Under the pieces are notes generated by a model. The model did not search any database, was not told the DNA's origin, and saw only the letters and a list, made by a program, of their open reading frames with translations. From Candidatus Nanopelagicus limnes (GTDB lineage Bacteria > Actinomycetota > Actinomycetes > Nanopelagicales > Nanopelagicaceae), in contig NZ_CP016768.2 of the NCBI RefSeq assembly GCF_002287885.2, positions 868,001-932,000 of the forward strand: a DNA stretch of 64,000 nucleotides, in the 5' to 3' direction. Of the stretch, positions 56,456 to 64,000 are shown piece by piece (position 1 is the stretch's first letter; each line of letters opens with the position of its first letter). Position numbers and translations under genes: made by a program.

Positions 56456-57622
56456 TTAGCCACCTGAAATAGCGTCATCAATTGAAATTGTTGCTAACTC
56501 ATCTGGATCATTTAGCCATCCATCTGGAAGTTTTACCTCACGGCCATGGCTGGTTCGACCCCGCGGTCCATCGCCTACTTCTTGTGGATATGGTTGATCT
56601 TCTAATCCTGACAACAACTCCTGCATATGACTTAGTGATTCAACCATTCCAAGAGAGGATCTAATCTCACGTGGTACTGAAAAGCCCTTTAAATACCAAG
56701 CCATATGCTTTCTAATATCGCGCATCGCTCGGTCCTCATTTTCAAAGTATTCAACTAGCAATTGACCATGACGTAACATAATTTGTCGAACTTCAAACAA
56801 ATTTGGATTAACGCGTTTATTTTCACCATTTATTGAGTTAACTAAATCTGCAAATAACCAAGGTCTGCCTAGACAACCCCTGCCTACCACTACGCCAGCA
56901 CAACCTGTTTGGCTAATCATTCTTACTGCATCCTCACCTGACCAAATATCACCATTGCCGAGTACGGGCACATCGCTGCCAGAAAGATGTTCAACTAAAT
57001 CCGTAATTTTATTCCAATCAGCTCTGCCTTCATATAACTGCGCTGCAGTTCTAGCATGAAGTGCCACCCAAGTAACTCCAAGATCTGCTGCTGACTTTGC
57101 TGACTCTAAAAAGGTGTGATGATCTGAATTAATTCCAACTCGCATCTTTACCGTTACTGGAATTCCATACTTGCTCGCACTCTTAACCGCTGCTTCAACA
57201 ATTGCTGAAAACAATCTTCGCTTAAATGGCAATGCTGCGCCACCACCACGGCGAGTTACCTTCGGAACTGGACAGCCAAAATTTAAATCAATGTGATCTG
57301 CAAGATCTTCACTACCTAACAAATCAACCGCTTTACCTAACACAATTGGATCAACGGCGTAGAGTTGGACTGATCTTGGCGACTCACCAACTCCTGGCTT
57401 AATTAATCTAAAGGTTTCCTCACGTCGCTCAATTAATGCTCGAGCAGTAACCATCTCAGAAACAAAGAGGCCAGCGCCTTGCTCCCGGCATAATCTTCGA
57501 AAGGCGGCATTTGTTATACCTGCCATTGGAGCTAAAACAACTGGAGTGCTTAATACAAACTCATTATTTTCAAATCTGCCATTAGAAATTGGCAGACGAA
57601 GTGGTTTAACCTGCGTAAGCAA
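56456..57622 (-). CDS. dusB: tRNA-dihydrouridine synthase (DusB type)
   Basis: 388 residues. An FMN barrel with VLAPMAGITNAAFRRL, the catalytic Cys117 in NFGCPVPK, RRGGGAALPFK, KMRVGINSDH and VLGNGDIWSGEDA. It reduces uridines in the tRNA D-loop. The C-terminal helical domain is slightly longer than usual and ends in an acidic tail. The start is TTG at 57622, directly after the glyS stop, so the two are co-transcribed. Confidence 0.93.
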   Translation of the reverse strand: MLTQVKPLRLPISNGRFENNEFVLSTPVVLAPMAGITNAAFRRLCREQGAGLFVSEMVTARALIERREETFRLIKPGVGESPRSVQLYAVDPIVLGKAVDLLGSEDLADHIDLNFGCPVPKVTRRGGGAALPFKRRLFSAIVEAAVKSASKYGIPVTVKMRVGINSDHHTFLESAKSAADLGVTWVALHARTAAQLYEGRADWNKITDLVEHLSGSDVPVLGNGDIWSGEDAVRMISQTGCAGVVVGRGCLGRPWLFADLVNSINGENKRVNPNLFEVRQIMLRHGQLLVEYFENEDRAMRDIRKHMAWYLKGFSVPREIRSSLGMVESLSHMQELLSGLEDQPYPQEVGDGPRGRTSHGREVKLPDGWLNDPDELATISIDDAISGG

Positions 57623-59002
57623 TTAGCAACCTAATAATTTGGGAGCTAAGTAATTTTGAACCTGATCAATTGCAATTCGAGATTGTGCCATGCTGTCACG
57701 CTCTCTAATTGTTACTGCTTGATCATCTAAGCTCTCAAAATCAATTGTGATACAAAATGGGGTACCAATTTCATCTTGACGGCGATAACGTCTGCCAATC
57801 GCGCCAGCATCATCAAAATCCACATTCCAATGCTTACGCAAAGAATCAGCTAAATCCTTAGCTTTTGGCGATAGATCAGCATTTCTAGATAGCGGCAGCA
57901 CACCAATCTTTACTGGGGCTAATCGATAATCTAATTTCATTAACGCCCGCTTTTCCATTTCACCCTTTGAGTTTGGTGCTTCATCTTCTGTATAAGAATC
58001 CAACATAAATGTAAGTGCGCATCGATCAACACCAGCTGCTGGCTCAATTACATAAGGTGTCCATCGCTCATTTTTTTCTTGATCAAACCAGGTTAAGTTT
58101 TCACCAGATGCTCTGGAGTGTGATTTCAAGTCAAAATCAGTTCGATTAGCAATTCCCTCTAACTCACCCCACTCAGTTCCAGAAAACTCAAACTTATACT
58201 CAATATCTGCTGTTCGCTTTGAGTAATGAGAAAGCTTTTCCTTTGGATGTTCAAAAATTCTAAGTCGTTCTGAATTAATTCCAAGATCTTTATACCAAGC
58301 TAATCTGGTATCAATCCAGTATTGATGCCACTCTTCATCAGTTCCTGGGACTACAAAAAACTCCATCTCCATCTGTTCAAACTCGCGAGTTCTAAATATA
58401 AAGTTTCCAGGTGTAATTTCATTTCTAAATGATTTACCAATCTGGCCAATACCAAATGGTGGCTTCTTGCGAGAAGTTGATGCCACATTATCAAAGTTAA
58501 TGAAAATTCCTTGCGCAGTCTCTGGCCGTAAATATGCCAAACCAGATTCATCTTCTACTGGACCAAGATAGGTTTTAAGCAATCCAGAAAATTGTTTAGG
58601 TGAAGTGAACTTTCCTTTAGTGCCACAATTTGGGCAGTTTATTTCTTCAAGTGAGGCAGCTTTTTTCTTATGCTTATTTTCATAAGCCTCTTCTAAATGA
58701 TCAGCGCGATATCGCTTATGACAACTTGTGCACTCAGTTAATGGATCAGAGAAGGTTTCAACATGGCCTGATGCCTGCCAAACCTCGCGAGCTAAAATCA
58801 CGCAAGAATCTAAACCGACCACATCATCACGGCCTTGCACCATGGATTTCCACCATTGGCGTTTAATGTTATTTTTTAATTCAACTCCCAATGGACCGTA
58901 ATCCCAGGATGCGCGAAGTCCGCCATAAATTTCAGATGATGGGTAAACAAAACCACGTCGTTTGGCTAAGGAAACGATTGTCTCTAAACGATCTTGGGCC
59001 AT
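57623..59002 (-). CDS. glyS: Glycyl-tRNA synthetase (dimeric, class II)
   Basis: 459 residues of the alpha2 type. [18 protein letters not shown], motif 1 near 30-60, motif 2 [23 protein letters not shown], motif 3 in [11 protein letters not shown], and the anticodon-binding domain at about 355-459. A Cys4 zinc site (CTSCH and CPNC) is inserted near 87-125. It charges tRNA-Gly. It is divergent from the ZIP gene over 67 bp. Confidence 0.97.
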   Translation of the reverse strand: MAQDRLETIVSLAKRRGFVYPSSEIYGGLRASWDYGPLGVELKNNIKRQWWKSMVQGRDDVVGLDSCVILAREVWQASGHVETFSDPLTECTSCHKRYRADHLEEAYENKHKKKAASLEEINCPNCGTKGKFTSPKQFSGLLKTYLGPVEDESGLAYLRPETAQGIFINFDNVASTSRKKPPFGIGQIGKSFRNEITPGNFIFRTREFEQMEMEFFVVPGTDEEWHQYWIDTRLAWYKDLGINSERLRIFEHPKEKLSHYSKRTADIEYKFEFSGTEWGELEGIANRTDFDLKSHSRASGENLTWFDQEKNERWTPYVIEPAAGVDRCALTFMLDSYTEDEAPNSKGEMEKRALMKLDYRLAPVKIGVLPLSRNADLSPKAKDLADSLRKHWNVDFDDAGAIGRRYRRQDEIGTPFCITIDFESLDDQAVTIRERDSMAQSRIAIDQVQNYLAPKLLGC

Positions 59003-59069
59003 TTGATCTCCATCCGGCTGGCTGTCGGCGGCTTGCGTTGATGTGATTACTTTACGCTAGATTTAGCAA

Positions 59070-59804
59070 ATGTTAGTTATTGGATTGGCTGCCATTACCG
59101 TTATTGCCACTTTCATGGGTGGATTATTGGCGCTTAGGGCAAAAGATCGATTTCATCTTGTTTTAGGACTATCAGCAGGCTTACTACTTGGACTGGTTGG
59201 CTTTGACTTACTGCCGGAGATTTTTGAGATGAATTCATCAAATCTAGGTGGAGTTAAAACGATATCCATAGCTTTGATTTCCGGTTTTCTATTTCTACAT
59301 TTTTTAGAGCAATTTGTTGGTTCCCATGAACCGGCTGAATCAGATTATGGTCATGACCATAAACATGCCGTTGAAATTGCTGGTGTGGTTGGCGCCGTTG
59401 CAATGGCGGGTCACATATTTTTAGATGGTGTTGCATTAGCACTTGCATTTAAAGTTAGTACCGAATTAGGAATAGCAGTTTTCATTGCAATGATTGTTCA
59501 TGCTTTTAGTGATGGCCTCAATACAGTTGCGTTATTGATTAAAACTAACCAATGGCGTGAAAAAGGTAAGTACCTATTGGGCTTAGATGCAGTGGCTCGA
59601 ATTGGTGGCGCGGCACTTGGAAGTTCATTAACCATTAGTGATGCTAATTTAGCTATCTACTTAGCAGCATTTTCTGGAATTGTTATTTACCTTGCCACTT
59701 CTCATATTTTGCCAGAGGCGCATTCAAAACATCCATCACGGGTGACAATGGTTGCTACCTTAGCCGGCGTCGTAATAATGTGGTTGTTAGTCGCAAACCT
59801 TTAA
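59070..59804 (+). CDS. ZIP-family divalent metal transporter
   Basis: 244 residues, eight membrane helices. A His-rich loop (DYGHDHKH near 92-99) precedes the metal path residues: GHIFLDGVALALAF in helix IV and VHAFSDGLNTVALL in helix V; SHILPEAHSKH lies near the end. The motifs keep His and Asp typical for zinc or iron. No metalloregulator box could be confirmed upstream. Its stop faces uppS with a 1-bp gap. Confidence 0.88.
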   Translation: MLVIGLAAITVIATFMGGLLALRAKDRFHLVLGLSAGLLLGLVGFDLLPEIFEMNSSNLGGVKTISIALISGFLFLHFLEQFVGSHEPAESDYGHDHKHAVEIAGVVGAVAMAGHIFLDGVALALAFKVSTELGIAVFIAMIVHAFSDGLNTVALLIKTNQWREKGKYLLGLDAVARIGGAALGSSLTISDANLAIYLAAFSGIVIYLATSHILPEAHSKHPSRVTMVATLAGVVIMWLLVANL

Positions 59805-59805
59805 T

Positions 59806-60597
59806 TTAAGCCTTTCCAAACCGTCTTTCGCGTTCGGCATATATCTCTATCGCCTTCCAAAGAGTTCGTCGGTCTGCATCTGGCCAAAGCACATCGAGGA
59901 AAACCATTTCAGCATAAGCTGATTGCCACATTAAAAAATTACTTGTTCTCTGCTCACCGGATGATCTTAAAAATAGATCCACGTCCCTCATCTGTGGGGC
60001 GTAAAGATACTTATTTAATGATTTTTCAGATAGTGAATCAGGTTTGATCTTCTTTTTGAGTGCATCCTTTGCAATTGCAACCGCGGCATCTAACATCTCA
60101 GCCCGACCGCCATAATTAACACACATGTTCAAAGTTAATACTTTATTATTTTTAGTTAACTCCTGCGCCTCTTTTAACTCTTTTAAAACTCCACTCCATA
60201 ATCTTTTTTCTCTGCCAACCCAGCGAATCTTTACACCCAAATCATTCATCTCATCGCGTCGCTTGCGCAAAACTTGGCGATTAAACTCCATTAGGAATTT
60301 CACTTCTTCTGGCGAGCGCCGCCAGTTTTCAGTTGAGAAGGCGTAAGCACTTAACTCTTTAACACCAATTTCAATTGCGCCATGGACCATATCAAGTAAT
60401 GAAGCCTCACCTGCTTCATGTCCTGCTGTCCTTGCTAATCCTCGTTGCTTTGCCCATCTGCCATTGCCATCCATTACTAAGGCAACATGGTTTGGAATTT
60501 GTTTTGCATCTAATTTAGGTGGAGTAACACCGGTGCGATGAGGAGTTGGCGGCGTATTTTTTTTGCGCCCGCCTACCTTGCTCTTCTTTTTAACCAC
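59806..60597 (-). CDS. uppS: Isoprenyl transferase (cis-prenyl diphosphate synthase)
   Basis: 263 residues. LVMDGNGRWAK with catalytic Asp43, GHEAGEASL, AFSTENW, and RSSGEQRTSNFLMWQSAYAE match the cis-prenyltransferase family, which makes the undecaprenyl/decaprenyl carrier lipid. A basic N-terminal extension of about 35 residues (KKKSKVGGRKK) precedes the domain. The start is GTG at 60597 and overlaps the recO stop by 8 nt, the usual actinobacterial recO-uppS pairing. Confidence 0.96.
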   Translation of the reverse strand: MVKKKSKVGGRKKNTPPTPHRTGVTPPKLDAKQIPNHVALVMDGNGRWAKQRGLARTAGHEAGEASLLDMVHGAIEIGVKELSAYAFSTENWRRSPEEVKFLMEFNRQVLRKRRDEMNDLGVKIRWVGREKRLWSGVLKELKEAQELTKNNKVLTLNMCVNYGGRAEMLDAAVAIAKDALKKKIKPDSLSEKSLNKYLYAPQMRDVDLFLRSSGEQRTSNFLMWQSAYAEMVFLDVLWPDADRRTLWKAIEIYAERERRFGKA

Positions 60598-61330
60598 GAC
60601 TTATTCTCTCAACTAATGGCAGGGAACGTAAGCCTCGCTCTAAGTGCCACTGCAGGTAGGCGGCAATTAAACCTGATGCCTCATTTCTATTCTTACTCTC
60701 ACTTCTTACCGCTTGCTCCCAATCCCCCGTTAATAAATGCGCCATTAAATCTAGAGTTGCCTGGGATGGGGCGGCCGAGGCTGATGGTTTACAGGTTGGA
60801 CATACTGAGCCACCACCTTGCAGTGAGAAAAATTTATGTGGACCAGGTGCGTCACATCTTGAGCAAAGAGTTAAAGAGGGTGCATATCCTGCCACTGCTA
60901 ATGATCTAAGAAGGTAGGCATCTAATATCAAAGATGCATCATACTTTTTTTCAGCTAAAGCTTTTAGTGATCCACTAACTAATATAAATTGCTGTAGCGC
61001 TGGTTCATGCTCAGCTAAGGTAAAGCGCTCAGCAGCTTCTAAAATTGCGCTAGCAACAGTCCAACTTTGGTAATCACTAGATAAGACATCACCGTAATTT
61101 TCAATACTTACAACCTGAGTTATGGTGTCAAAGGTGCGGCCGGTATATAACTGAAGATCAACATAACTAGCTGGCTCAAGCCTGGCACCAAATCTAGATT
61201 TAGTTCTGCGAACTCCCTTTGCTACCGCTTTAATTCGGCCATGTTCTTTAGTGAACAAGGTGATAATGCGATCTGCCTCCCCTAACTTTTGGGTGCGCAG
61301 CACAATCGCATGATCGCGGTATAAAGGCAT
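60590..61330 (-). CDS. recO: DNA repair protein RecO
   Basis: 246 residues. An OB fold at the N-terminus (YRDHAIVLRTQKLGEADRIITL, then RFGARLEPASYVDLQLYTGR) is followed by a helical part and a four-Cys zinc site (CSRC and CPTC around 150-180). RecO loads RecA on SSB-coated DNA with RecR. Length equals the actinobacterial norm (about 245-270). It is 35 nt after the leuA stop on the same strand. Confidence 0.95.
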   Translation of the reverse strand: MPLYRDHAIVLRTQKLGEADRIITLFTKEHGRIKAVAKGVRRTKSRFGARLEPASYVDLQLYTGRTFDTITQVVSIENYGDVLSSDYQSWTVASAILEAAERFTLAEHEPALQQFILVSGSLKALAEKKYDASLILDAYLLRSLAVAGYAPSLTLCSRCDAPGPHKFFSLQGGGSVCPTCKPSASAAPSQATLDLMAHLLTGDWEQAVRSESKNRNEASGLIAAYLQWHLERGLRSLPLVERISRG

Positions 61331-61365
61331 GCCCCTAAGTTACTAGAGGAGTAAGACAGAGGCAG

Positions 61366-63165
<1,800 letters not shown>

Positions 63166-63172
63166 GGACCGG

Positions 63173-63259
63173 TTACTTGGCCCCGCCGCGGCAGATAAGA
63201 AGCAGTGATGACAGGCGCAATGAAGAGTTAAGTAAAGAGGTAGCACCTGTGATTAACAT
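63173..63259 (-). CDS. Leucine-rich leader peptide of leuA
   Basis: 28 codons from ATG 63259 to TAA: MLITGATSLLNSSLRLSSLL then LICRGGAK. Eight residues are Leu, including the run CTG CTT CTT just before the end, and the C-terminal CRGGA resembles leader peptides I know upstream of actinobacterial genes. Slow leucyl-tRNA supply would stall the ribosome there and shift the downstream RNA pairing. It is too short for ordinary gene callers. The call rests on codon content, position and the inverted repeat that follows. Confidence 0.75.
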   Translation of the reverse strand: MLITGATSLLNSSLRLSSLLLICRGGAK

Positions 63260-63348
63260 GGCTAAAGGTTAACTCACTCGTAAGAAATTAACCAAATTAG
63301 ATCAAATGGGCCATTCATTTTCAGGTGCAAAGTGCCTATCGTTTAGCC

Positions 63349-64000
63349 ATGGCGTTTGCGACTTCCAAGCCTTATCTAGCCCCAAGGCCAAATGAGTACG
63401 CACAAATTCCAGATCCAATTTTTCGTAAAAACTGGTTTGGCGATATAAATCTGCCAGGACCAAATCCAAAATTTTCAGATTTAATAACTGCCACCTTCAT
63501 GATTAATACGCCAAAGTTTTTACTTGGCATGCAAAGAAAATTTGGTGATAACTGCTCATTTTTTCTATCTAGAAGATTATTTATTGGTTTGTTCTCCCCC
63601 AGCGCAGTTCATGAGGTAACAGTTGCCCAACAACATAATTTTGTTAAGGGTGTGGGCTTTGCCAGAATGCGAAAAGTATTAGGTGAGGGCTTATTAACTA
63701 ATGAGGAGCCAATTCATCTAGCTCACCGAAGAATGATGCAACCACCATTTCATCATGGAAATCTAGATTCCTACGTTGCCATTATGCACAACCTAGTTAG
63801 TGAACACACTAAAGATTGGGAGAGCAAAAAAAGTATTGAGTTAGCCCCGGAGATGATGGCGCTAACTTTAGAGATCGTCTCTCGATGTTTATTTGGCCTA
63901 GATTCTCATAAATACACCCAAGCGATTGCGGAGTCGATGGAGGTGGCAATTGATCGAATTGAACGAACCATGCTGCCTGGCCTAGACCGCTTTGATAAAT
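63349..64000 (+). CDS. Cytochrome P450, N-terminal part, cut by window edge
   Basis: About 217 codons from ATG 63349 to the right edge without a stop. NLPGPNP near residue 34-40, FGDNCSFFLSR, the helix C region GEEPIHLAHRRMMQPPFH (as NEEPIHLAHRR) that contacts haem propionates, and ALTLEIVSRCLFGLD match bacterial P450s. The I-helix, ExxR and haem Cys lie outside the window. There is no signal peptide or membrane anchor, so a soluble enzyme is expected. Substrate unknown. CCTATC 8 nt before the ATG could be the -10 of a leaderless transcript. Confidence 0.88.
   Translation, partial: MAFATSKPYLAPRPNEYAQIPDPIFRKNWFGDINLPGPNPKFSDLITATFMINTPKFLLGMQRKFGDNCSFFLSRRLFIGLFSPSAVHEVTVAQQHNFVKGVGFARMRKVLGEGLLTNEEPIHLAHRRMMQPPFHHGNLDSYVAIMHNLVSEHTKDWESKKSIELAPEMMALTLEIVSRCLFGLDSHKYTQAIAESMEVAIDRIERTMLPGLDRFDK

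Overview
The window looks like a chromosomal segment of a streamlined, low-GC (roughly 40% G+C) actinobacterium of the freshwater acI / Nanopelagicales type. The clues are actinobacteria-restricted families (DUF3145, DUF6504), a mycobacterial-type LexA box, an actinobacterial leuA leader peptide, genes that abut or overlap by a few bases almost everywhere, apparent leaderless starts and frequent TTG/GTG starts. The genus is an inference. No insertion sequence, prophage, CRISPR array, rRNA or transposase was seen.

Left part (1-16.5 kb, nearly all minus strand): SOS mutagenesis genes (dnaE2 cut by the left edge, a DUF6504 gene under a perfect LexA box, an SRAP/HMCES protein), a UbiA-like prenyltransferase, a secreted TPR protein, leuS, tRNA-Ala, an SDR, a histidine phosphatase, rsfS, nadD (no normal start codon), a 39-residue membrane protein, ligA, mnmA, a cysteine desulfurase and etfAB. 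From 16.6 to 23.5 kb come two GT4 glycosyltransferases with an SGNH hydrolase, a SIMPL protein, DUF3145, a cold-shock gene with a clear terminator, an M23 peptidase, tRNA-Met running straight into a homocysteine methyltransferase, and a small lipoprotein.

Centre (23.5-48.4 kb): an almost uninterrupted sugar-catabolism island. It has a ribose-type ABC transporter operon that also carries a mandelate-racemase-type dehydratase and an FMN lactate dehydrogenase. A maltose-type transporter lacks its own ATPase; it is followed by an SMP-30 lactonase, a KDG-type kinase, KDPG-type aldolase and two SDRs. A divergent operon holds an RraA-like protein, an OMPDC/HPS-like protein, a Zn-alcohol dehydrogenase, an SDR and a sugar isomerase. 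Scattered through the island is a full set of candidates for non-phosphorylating L-fucose breakdown: mutarotase, aldo-keto reductase, lactonase, L-fuconate dehydratase, SDR, and FAH-type hydrolase. The products would be pyruvate and L-lactate, and the lactate could be used by the FMN enzyme. No transcription regulator is visible in these 25 kb.

Right part (48.4-64 kb): a small membrane protein, a free-standing domain resembling the DnaX C-terminal region, a GH25 muramidase, galT, an ACT protein touching tRNA-Asn, dnaG, dgt, a TRIC-like channel, a SanA-like protein, dus, glyS, a ZIP transporter, uppS, recO and leuA. leuA follows a leucine-rich leader peptide and an inverted repeat that can mask its ribosome binding site. 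A cytochrome P450 is cut by the right edge.
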